Shown in pieces: positions 1-5,815 of a DNA stretch of 15,371 nucleotides. The translations under genes were made by a program, and so were the position numbers. The stretch's first letter is position 1. The number at the start of each line of letters is the position of its first letter. The stretch covers positions 1 to 15,371 of the forward strand of contig JAQGKC010000448.1 in the NCBI GenBank assembly GCA_028290305.1, in the 5' to 3' direction. Under the pieces are notes generated by a model. That model searched no databases. It saw only the letters and a list, made by a program, of their open reading frames with translations, and was not told where the DNA came from. Source of the stretch: Bradyrhizobium sp. (GTDB lineage Bacteria; Pseudomonadota; Alphaproteobacteria; Rhizobiales; Xanthobacteraceae).

Positions 1-1736
1 TGCTCGACGATACGCCCCGAGCGCATCACTATGACACGATCGCACAACAGCCGCACCACGTTCAGATCGTGCGAGACGAACAAATAGCTCATGCCCATCG
101 ACTGCTTCAAGTCCTGCAGCAGGTTCAGCACCACCGCCTGCACCGAGACATCGAGCGCCGCCGTCGGCTCGTCGAGAATGACCAGCTTCGGATGCAACGC
201 GATGGCGCGCGCGATGCCGACGCGGGCCTTCTGGCCGCCCGACAATTGATGCGGAAAGCGATCGAGCAGGTTGACCGGCAGGCCGACCAGGCCCGCCAGT
301 TCCTCGCAGCGGGCGCGCAGGGCGTCGCGCCCCCTGATGTCGCCGAGCTGCATGATCGGATCGACGATGGCGCGGGCGGCGGTAAAGCGCGGATTGAGGC
401 TGTCGGTCGGGTCCTGAAACACCATCTGGATGCTCTTGCGCAGCGGCAGCCGCGCAAACGCATGGGGCAGGATGCCGCCGATCTCGTCGCCGTCGAAATT
501 GATGCGCCCCGAGGTCTGGTCCAGCAGCCGCATCACCATCATCGAGGTGGTGGATTTGCCGCAACCGGATTCGCCGACCAGGCCAACGCTCTCGCCACGG
601 CCGACGCTGAAGCTGATGCCGTCGACCGCGCGGAAATTTTCGGTTTCGACCGGCGGCTTGCGGCCAAACAATTTTGTCAGGGTCGCCGTGGCGCCCTGTC
701 GCGGATATTCCTTGACGAGTTTTTCGACGAGAAGGAGGGGTTTTGCACTCTCGCCGCCTACCGAGCCGTCACCCCCGGGCTTGACCCGGGGGTCCATCGC
801 CTTTGAAGAAGAGTCTTGCGAAGAAAGATGGATGGCCGGGTCAAGCCCGGCCATGACGGTGGATGAGCGGGGCGAGGTTGAAGAAGGCGAAATCGGCGGC
901 AGCTTCGCGGCTTCCTCTTCCGGCAGCAGATCGCGCAAGGAGACGCCGAGCCGCGGCGTCGCACGCATCAGTTTCTTGGTGTAAGGGTGCTCCGGCTTGG
1001 CGAAGATGTCGGCCGACAGCGCGGTTTCGACCACGCGGCCCTTCTCCATCACCACCACGCGGTCGCAATAGGCCGCGGCCAATCCAAGATCGTGGGTGAT
1101 CAGGATCGTCGACATGCCCCGGCGCCTGGTCAGTTCGACGATCAGGTCCATCACTGCCTTTTGCGTGGTGACGTCGAGGCCGGTGGTCGGCTCGTCCGCG
1201 ATCAAAAGCTGCGGGTTGCACGCCAGTGCCAGCGCGATCACCACGCGCTGGCACATGCCGCCCGACAGTTCGAACGGATAGGCGTGATAGCGTTCGCGGG
1301 GACGCGCGATCTTGACCTGCTCCAGCGCCTCGATCGCCTTCTCGCCGCGATCGCTGGCCGCCGACTGCACGTGCTGGCGCAGTACATCCTCGATCTGATC
1401 GCCGACTTTCCGGATCGGATTGAGCGCCGCGCGCGGATTCTGGAAAATCATCGAGATTTCACGGCCGCGCAGATCGCGCATCTGGTTTTCGGTCGCGGCC
1501 TTCACATCGATGCCGGAGAACATCACCGAGCCTTCGGCAATCTTGCCGGCACGGTCGAGAATCCGCATCACCGCATAGGAAGTGACCGATTTGCCGGAGC
1601 CGGATTCGCCGACGATGCCGAGCGTCTCGCCCTTGGCCACGGAGATGTTGACATGCTGCACCGCCTTGACGATGCCGCGTCGTGTGGCGAATTCCACCGT
1701 GAGATCGTTGACGTCGAGCAGCGGCTGCGCGGTCAT
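1..1736 (-). CDS. Fused double ATP-binding subunit of a peptide/oligopeptide ABC importer (partial, 3' end beyond window)
   Basis: One uninterrupted reading frame of 578 codons runs from an ATG at 1736 (GGAG seven bases upstream) off the left edge. It holds two complete nucleotide-binding domains. NBD1 (about residues 5-260) has Walker A GESGSGKS 43-50, Q-loop Q99, signature LSGGM 157-161, Walker B D181/E182, switch H215, and HPYTKKL 250-256, the tail motif of Opp/Dpp ATPases. NBD2 (about 333 onward) has Walker A GESGCGKS 388-395, Q441, LSGGQ 498-502, D522/E523 and H556. The layout matches fused importers such as GsiA and YejF, which energise uptake through two permeases on the cytoplasmic face. 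It is the last gene seen of the binding protein-permease-permease-ATPase operon. The linker (about 262-332) is unusually long because a palindromic repeat is translated within it (residues 294-324). The substrate cannot be read from sequence. Confidence 0.95.
   Translation of the reverse strand, partial: MTAQPLLDVNDLTVEFATRRGIVKAVQHVNISVAKGETLGIVGESGSGKSVTSYAVMRILDRAGKIAEGSVMFSGIDVKAATENQMRDLRGREISMIFQNPRAALNPIRKVGDQIEDVLRQHVQSAASDRGEKAIEALEQVKIARPRERYHAYPFELSGGMCQRVVIALALACNPQLLIADEPTTGLDVTTQKAVMDLIVELTRRRGMSTILITHDLGLAAAYCDRVVVMEKGRVVETALSADIFAKPEHPYTKKLMRATPRLGVSLRDLLPEEEAAKLPPISPSSTSPRSSTVMAGLDPAIHLSSQDSSSKAMDPRVKPGGDGSVGGESAKPLLLVEKLVKEYPRQGATATLTKLFGRKPPVETENFRAVDGISFSVGRGESVGLVGESGCGKSTTSMMVMRLLDQTSGRINFDGDEIGGILPHAFARLPLRKSIQMVFQDPTDSLNPRFTAARAIVDPIMQLGDIRGRDALRARCEELAGLVGLPVNLLDRFPHQLSGGQKARVGIARAIALHPKLVILDEPTAALDVSVQAVVLNLLQDLKQSMGMSYLFVSHDLNVVRLLCDRVIVMRSGRIVE
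767..859. repeat. Compound palindromic repeat translated in frame as the inter-domain linker of the fused ATPase
   Basis: Two perfect hairpins are seen. One is ACCCCCGGG/CCCGGGGGT (771-779/785-793) with loop CTTGA. The other is ATGGCCGGG/CCCGGCCAT (832-840/846-854) with loop TCAAG. The two hairpins are also imperfect inverted copies of each other, making a roughly 93-base dyad. On the minus strand it is read as MAGLDPAIH (295-303) and DPRVKPGGDG (315-324). These are peptides I recognise as the usual conceptual translation of a dispersed intergenic repeat in Bradyrhizobium and relatives. The length is a multiple of three and no stop arises, so the frame is preserved. Confidence 0.85.
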
Positions 1737-1764
1737 GGCGACATCTCCAGCGGGCGACCTTGCT

Positions 1765-1791
1765 CCCTCGCCCCGCCCTTGCGGGGAGAGG
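1765..1791. repeat. Short GC-rich hairpin repeat between permease and ATPase genes
   Basis: CCCCGC (1771-1776) pairs with GCGGGG (1781-1786) across a CCTT loop. It is extended by CCTC/GAGG-type pairing on either side of a single g/a mismatch. It lies in the 94-base gap between the permease stop (1831) and the ATPase start (1736). This CTC-CCCGC-CTT-GCGGGG-GAG pattern resembles a dispersed intergenic repeat common in Bradyrhizobium-type genomes. No U-tract follows on either strand, so it is unlikely to be an intrinsic terminator; an mRNA-processing or translational role is possible. Confidence 0.6.
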
Positions 1792-1830
1792 TGAAGGAAG
1801 GCGCTGCGTTCGAATGCCCCACTCATCGCC

Positions 1831-2730
1831 TCACGTCCTTCGCTGCGGATCGACGATGTCGCGCAGGCCGTCGCCGAGCAGGTTGAAGCAAAACACCGCG
1901 ACCATCAGTGCCAAGCCCGGAAACAGTGCGATCCACCATTCGCCCGACACCATGAAGCCCGCGCCTTCCGCGACCATGATGCCCCATTCGGCGGTCGGCG
2001 GCCGCACACCGAGACCGATGAACGACAGCCCGGCGGCATTGAGAATCGCGTAGCCCATGGTCAGCGACATCTGCACGATCATGATCGGCATGATGTTCGG
2101 CAGGATGTGCACCAAGAGAATCCGGAATTCGCCATTGCCCGACAATCGCGCCGCCTGCATGAAGCCGGCGTCGCGGCGCACATTGGCTTCGGCGCGGGCG
2201 ACACGGGCATAGAGCGGGAAATTCACGATCGCGGTGGCGATGATGATGTTCTGCACGGTGTTGCCGAGCGCAGCCACGATGCCCATCGCCAGCACGAACA
2301 ACGGAAATGCCATGATGGTATCGGCGATGCGGCCGACGATGCGGTCGGTCCAGCCGCCGAAATAGCCCGCGGCGATCCCGGCGAGGCCGCCCATCAGGAA
2401 CACCAGCACGACTGATGCCACCGCGATGAACGTATCGAGCCGCGTCGCGACGATGACGCGGCTGAAAATATCGCGCCCCAACTGATCGGTGCCGAACCAA
2501 TGCACCCATGACGGCGGCTTCAGCGCCGCCACGGTATCGGACGCCAGCGGATCATAGGGAACGACGTAGGGGCCGAATAGCGCCGCAAAGACGATGACGA
2601 TCAGCAGAGCGAATGCGAACGCGGTGACGCGGTTCTCGCCGAGCACATAGCGCGTGTGCTCGAAGATCGCGGCCAGCCCCGAGGTACGCGCGGGAGCAAT
2701 GGGTTCAACGGCAGGCGCAACGGTGCTCAT
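1831..2730 (-). CDS. ABC transporter inner-membrane permease, DppC/OppC type
   Basis: The 299-residue protein is the second permease of the peptide-type importer. A long N-terminal arm precedes the first membrane helix (about 36-57). This is followed by the conserved HWFGTDQLGRDIFSR segment (77-91) that marks DppC/OppC/GsiD proteins, and by further membrane helices. The EAA loop, which contacts the ATPase, is at about 189-212 (AARLSGNG then HILPN). The C-terminus ends near LLGDGLRD, as usual for the family. The ATG has a purine-rich GGTGGAAGA stretch just upstream. The gene starts 10 bases after the first permease stops, so translation is probably coupled. Length and motifs are normal. It should pair with the 2741-3754 product as a heterodimer that imports the ligand carried by the 3871-5490 binding protein. 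Confidence 0.95.
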   Translation of the reverse strand: MSTVAPAVEPIAPARTSGLAAIFEHTRYVLGENRVTAFAFALLIVIVFAALFGPYVVPYDPLASDTVAALKPPSWVHWFGTDQLGRDIFSRVIVATRLDTFIAVASVVLVFLMGGLAGIAAGYFGGWTDRIVGRIADTIMAFPLFVLAMGIVAALGNTVQNIIIATAIVNFPLYARVARAEANVRRDAGFMQAARLSGNGEFRILLVHILPNIMPIMIVQMSLTMGYAILNAAGLSFIGLGVRPPTAEWGIMVAEGAGFMVSGEWWIALFPGLALMVAVFCFNLLGDGLRDIVDPQRRT

Positions 2731-2740
2731 TCTTCCACCT

Positions 2741-3754
2741 TCACCCTTCCAGCCTTACGCGTGGATCGATCACGCCGTAGAGGATATCGATCATCAGATT
2801 GAGCAGCACATACATGACCGCCATGGTCAGCACGAAGCCCTGCACCGGCGCGAAGTCCGACGAGATCAGGGCTTCCACCGCATAGGAGCCGATGCCGGGC
2901 CAGGCGAACACTTTCTCCACCAGCACGTTGGCGCCCAGCAAAAACGAGAACACCATGCTCAGCGTGGTGATGACCGGCAGCATCGCATTGCGGAAGGCAT
3001 AGGTGATGATCACCGTGCCCGGCGACAGACCGCTGGCACGCGCGGTGCGCACGAAATCCGATGACAGTACCGCCAGCATCGAGGCCCGCGTCATGCGCGC
3101 GATCGGCGCCAGCGAGAAGATCGCGAGCGTCAGCGCCGGCAGGATGAGCTGACTAAGCGCGGAACGGAAGGTTTCGAAATCGCGCGCGATCAGGGCGTCG
3201 ATCAGATAGAAACCGGTCACCGCCGGTGGCGCGCTATAGAACACGTCGAGCCGCCCCAACGGCGCCGGCGACCAGCCGAGCTTGAAATAGAAAATATAGA
3301 CCAGCACCAATCCAGTGAAGAACACCGGCAGCGACACCCCCGCCGTGGTCGTTATCCGGCAGAGATGGTCGATCCAGGACCCCGGCCTTGTCGCGGCGAG
3401 AATACCGAGCGGAATCGCGATCACGATCGAGACGACGAGGCCGAGCAGCGTCAACTCTGCCGAGGCCGGCAGGCGATTGCGGATTTCGGTCGCGACCGGC
3501 TGGCCGGTGGTGAGCGAATTGCCGAAATCGCCATGCGCGAGATCGACGGTGTAGCGGAAGAACTGCTCGATCAGCGGCTTGTCAAAGCCGAGTTTCTTGC
3601 GGATCTGCTCGACCGCCGCCTTGTCCGCCGCGGGCCCGGCGAAATACGCCGCGGGATCGCCGGGCAGCGCGCGCGTCAGGAGGAACGTGACGATCACGAC
3701 CCCGATCAGGCTCGGGATCGCGAACAGCAGCCGTTTGCCGATCATGGTCAACAT
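2741..3754 (-). CDS. ABC transporter inner-membrane permease, DppB/OppB type
   Basis: The 337-residue protein is the first permease of the importer. The N-terminus (MLTMIGKRLLFAIPSL) forms a membrane helix, followed by the RALPGDPA motif (28-35), LGFDKPL (55-61) and GDFGNSL with TGQPV (75-87). All are hallmarks of DppB/OppB/GsiC. The EAA loop lies late in the protein (TARASG then FRNAMLPV). The open frame extends up to 3916, but that would overlap the binding-protein gene and translate a repeat. I choose the ATG at 3754 because the homologous N-terminus begins there and a GAGAG stretch precedes it; 3745 and 3778 are alternatives. It is separated from the binding-protein gene by 116 bases holding an inverted repeat, and from the next permease by 10 bases. 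Confidence 0.93.
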   Translation of the reverse strand: MLTMIGKRLLFAIPSLIGVVIVTFLLTRALPGDPAAYFAGPAADKAAVEQIRKKLGFDKPLIEQFFRYTVDLAHGDFGNSLTTGQPVATEIRNRLPASAELTLLGLVVSIVIAIPLGILAATRPGSWIDHLCRITTTAGVSLPVFFTGLVLVYIFYFKLGWSPAPLGRLDVFYSAPPAVTGFYLIDALIARDFETFRSALSQLILPALTLAIFSLAPIARMTRASMLAVLSSDFVRTARASGLSPGTVIITYAFRNAMLPVITTLSMVFSFLLGANVLVEKVFAWPGIGSYAVEALISSDFAPVQGFVLTMAVMYVLLNLMIDILYGVIDPRVRLEG

Positions 3755-3790
3755 GAGACACGTCTCTCGGTCTGCCATGACGACGCGAAT

Positions 3791-3866
3791 GGCGAATAGC
3801 GAATAACGAATAGATGATGACGGCTGCTCTCTGTCACTATTCGCTACCTCCTGTTCGCTATTCGCC
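3791..3866. repeat. Inverted repeat built of GCGAATAG/CTATTCGC units between binding-protein and permease genes
   Basis: GGCGAATAGCGAA (3791-3803) is perfectly inverted by TTCGCTATTCGCC (3854-3866). Inside it, CGAATAG (3807-3813) is inverted by CTATTCG (3837-3843). The transcript can therefore fold into a long interrupted stem just past the binding-protein stop (3871). Iterated GAATAGCGAATAG-type repeats are familiar from intergenic regions of Bradyrhizobium-like genomes. In ABC operons, a stem-loop at this position often protects the binding-protein mRNA and lowers expression of downstream genes. That role is inference here. Confidence 0.75.
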
Positions 3867-3870
3867 CCGC

Positions 3871-5490
3871 TTACGCTTTCACCAGCGCGCGATAATCCAG
3901 CCTGCGGTGGAACCAATATTGATAGCCCGAGATGTTCTTCTGCATCGCGACATTGACAAAGGGCTGATACAGCGGAATGCGCGGAATATCGGTGAATGCC
4001 AGGTCGACGAAGCCCTTCACGTCGCTATCATAGGTCGGCACGTCGCCGGTCGCAGCCGCGGTGCGCGCGCCGTCGATCAGCCTGTCCATCTCCGGCGACT
4101 TGTAGCTCATGGTGTTGAAGACGGAATTGTTGCCGTGATAGCACCAGTAGAAGAAGTACTCGGGGTAATCGAGCCAGCCCGAGAACACGTTGGTGTAGAG
4201 CGGCATTTCCTTCTTGTTCAATTCGGTGCGCCAGTTGGCGCCGGGCACCTTGTTGATGGTGGTCTTGATGCCGATCTGCGCGAGGCTTTCCTGCACCAGC
4301 ACGCAGAGCGGCTCGTTGATGCCCGCAAAGTTGAGGTCGAACGACAGCGTGGTCTCGAAGCCGTTCGGATAGCCGGCCTCGGTAAGCAGCGCCTTGGCCT
4401 TGTCGATGTCGGTGGAATATTTGGTCGGCTGCGGCCAGGCGACTTCCGTCGCCTTGCTGGCCGGCGCGCCGAACATCGGATTGGCAAGGCCAAACAGCAC
4501 CACATCCATGATCTTCTGATAGGGGATCGCGTAAGCCACCGCCTGGCGCACCTTCGGATTGTCGAACGGCGGCTTGGTGACGTTCATGCCGATGTACTGG
4601 ATGCCGTTTGAGAACGGCAGCGATACGATGTTGAGCTTACCGGCCGCTTTCAGCTCCTGGAAATCCTTGTTGGGCAATTCATAGGAGATGTCGGCATCGC
4701 CCCGCTCCAGCAGCGCGCGGCGATTGCCGGCCTGCGGCACCATGCGCCAGATCACGCGCTTGATCTTCGGCAAGGGACCACCGACCCAGTCGTCATTGCG
4801 CTCCATGATCACTTCGGTGCCGGCGGTCCACTTCGTGACCTTGTAAGCGCCGGAGCCCGCGGTTTGCTGCTTGGTGTATTCGAGGCCCCAGGGATCCTTC
4901 TCGCTGGCGTTCTTCTTCACCAGTTCGGAATTGACCACGCAGGGCACGATCACCGCGAGGTCGGGAATCGTCAGACGGTCTTTCTTGGCGAAATCCACCC
5001 GCACGGTGTTGTCGTCGACGATGACGAACTGCTCAGGCTTGGTCAGCGAGCCCGCGCTCATCTGGAAGGTCGGGAAACCGCCGACGCTGACCGAGCGGTC
5101 CAGCGACCATTTGACGTCCTTGGCCGTCACCGGCGCGCCGTCGTGAAACTTGGCGTTCTTCCTTAGTTTGAAGGTCACCGACATATCGCCGACATTCATG
5201 TCTTCGGCGAGTTCGGGCTTGAACTTGTCGCGGTCGTAATACGGCACGCCGCCGGGACCGCTTTTCATCTCGTGGCTGATCAGCCGGTCGTAGCAATTCC
5301 ACGACACCTCATAGCCGGGAACGTTGGTGCCAATGCCGTGGATATCGAGATTGTTGGGGCCGCCTTCCGAAACAATCAGCAGCGTCTCGGAGCGGGCGTC
5401 GGCCTTGGCGGCGGACCAGATCGCAGGCGCGGGCACCATGGCGCCTGCGGCGACTCCGGTGACGGATTTCAGAAAATCGCGACGCTTCAT
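3871..5490 (-). CDS. Tat-exported family 5 extracellular solute-binding protein (peptide/opine/nickel type)
   Basis: The 539-residue periplasmic receptor belongs to the SBP_bac_5 family. The start is placed at the ATG at 5490, seven bases after a GGAG and immediately before a twin-arginine signal (RRDFLKS, residues 3-9). A hydrophobic stretch and an AKADA cleavage site near residue 32 follow, so it is probably exported folded through Tat. An upstream in-frame start (5547) would bury this signal. Family marks include the LRKNAKFHDGAPVTAKDV segment, the YKVTKW/ERNDDW region, NPKVRQAVAYAI and KAKALLTEAGYPNGF. Length is typical. It is the first gene of the operon, with two permeases and a fused ATPase downstream and a sigma-54-like promoter upstream. 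The ligand is unknown; di- or oligopeptides are the default guess, but family 5 also binds opines, glutathione, nickel chelates and others. Confidence 0.95.
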   Translation of the reverse strand: MKRRDFLKSVTGVAAGAMVPAPAIWSAAKADARSETLLIVSEGGPNNLDIHGIGTNVPGYEVSWNCYDRLISHEMKSGPGGVPYYDRDKFKPELAEDMNVGDMSVTFKLRKNAKFHDGAPVTAKDVKWSLDRSVSVGGFPTFQMSAGSLTKPEQFVIVDDNTVRVDFAKKDRLTIPDLAVIVPCVVNSELVKKNASEKDPWGLEYTKQQTAGSGAYKVTKWTAGTEVIMERNDDWVGGPLPKIKRVIWRMVPQAGNRRALLERGDADISYELPNKDFQELKAAGKLNIVSLPFSNGIQYIGMNVTKPPFDNPKVRQAVAYAIPYQKIMDVVLFGLANPMFGAPASKATEVAWPQPTKYSTDIDKAKALLTEAGYPNGFETTLSFDLNFAGINEPLCVLVQESLAQIGIKTTINKVPGANWRTELNKKEMPLYTNVFSGWLDYPEYFFYWCYHGNNSVFNTMSYKSPEMDRLIDGARTAAATGDVPTYDSDVKGFVDLAFTDIPRIPLYQPFVNVAMQKNISGYQYWFHRRLDYRALVKA

Positions 5491-5529
5491 GTGATGCTCC
5501 AAACGCCCGAGGGTCGGTCTTTGGAGATA

Positions 5530-5548
5530 TCGCAAGGTTCGTGCCAAA
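5530..5548 (-). promoter_or_regulatory. Sigma-54 (RpoN) -24/-12 promoter of the peptide-type ABC operon
   Basis: The minus strand reads TGGCACGAACCTTGC, which matches the RpoN consensus TGGCACG-N4-TTGC. The -24 GG (5545-5544) and -12 GC (5533-5532) are separated by exactly ten bases. The expected transcription start is near 5520, giving a leader of about 30 bases with a GGAG before the ATG at 5490. RpoN promoters require an enhancer-binding activator, so the operon is probably switched by a specific signal such as nitrogen or carbon status. Confidence 0.72.
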
Positions 5549-5573
5549 CCTTAACGGTAGCCTACCAAGGCGT

Positions 5574-5586
5574 TAACCGTATGATT
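5574..5586 (-). promoter_or_regulatory. Putative IHF site behind the sigma-54 promoter
   Basis: The minus strand AATCATACGGTTA matches the IHF consensus WATCAANNNNTTR at all but one defined position. It lies about 54-66 bases upstream of the predicted start site. That is where IHF typically bends DNA to bring an enhancer-bound activator to RpoN polymerase. The motif is short and degenerate, so the position matters more than the match. Confidence 0.4.
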
Positions 5587-5648
5587 TGGCGTCGGATATT
5601 TGCTTTTAGAGATCGAGCATCCCGCAGGTTTCAAACGCTCATTGCATA

Positions 5649-5664
5649 CAAAGACAGGCCTTTG
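5649..5664. promoter_or_regulatory. Possible enhancer (activator) site: CAAAG-N6-CTTTG dyad
   Basis: CAAAG (5649-5653) and CTTTG (5660-5664) form a 16-base dyad about 130-145 bases upstream of the predicted RpoN start, a usual distance for enhancer-binding protein sites. It matches no activator consensus that I recognise. The assignment rests on position and symmetry only. Confidence 0.2.
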
Positions 5665-5735
5665 CCTATTGAAAGAGCAATTATCCTCATCGCTCATTCC
5701 TCTCCTTCCGTGGGGAAAGACAGGGCACATCCAGA

Positions 5736-5780
5736 ACAAAAACTGACGCCGGCCAAGCGAGAAGCCCAACCGGCGCCAGT
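5736..5780 (-). terminator. Intrinsic terminator of the phosphoesterase gene
   Basis: On the minus strand, ACTGGCGCCGG (5780-5770) pairs with CCGGCGTCAGT (5752-5742) as an 11-base-pair stem with one G-U pair and a 17-base loop. TTTTTGTTC follows directly. It begins 36 bases past the phosphoesterase stop codon (5816). It separates that gene from the RpoN promoter region of the ABC operon on the same strand. Confidence 0.85.
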
Positions 5781-5815
5781 CTATTTCCGCGTTCGCAACG
5801 TTCGATCAGGACTGG

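Noticed and set aside
69..984. Plus-strand frames opposite the fused ATPase
   Set aside because: The minus strand encodes two complete ABC ATPase domains in one frame. The plus frames are shadows, partly reading the palindromic repeat.
3755..3916. N-terminal extension of the first permease up to 3916
   Set aside because: It would overlap the binding-protein gene and translate the inverted repeat. The homologous permease N-terminus begins at 3754.
5551..5769. 72-codon minus-strand frame between the binding-protein and phosphoesterase genes
   Set aside because: It overlaps the terminator and the presumed enhancer region, lacks a good ribosome binding site and resembles no family.
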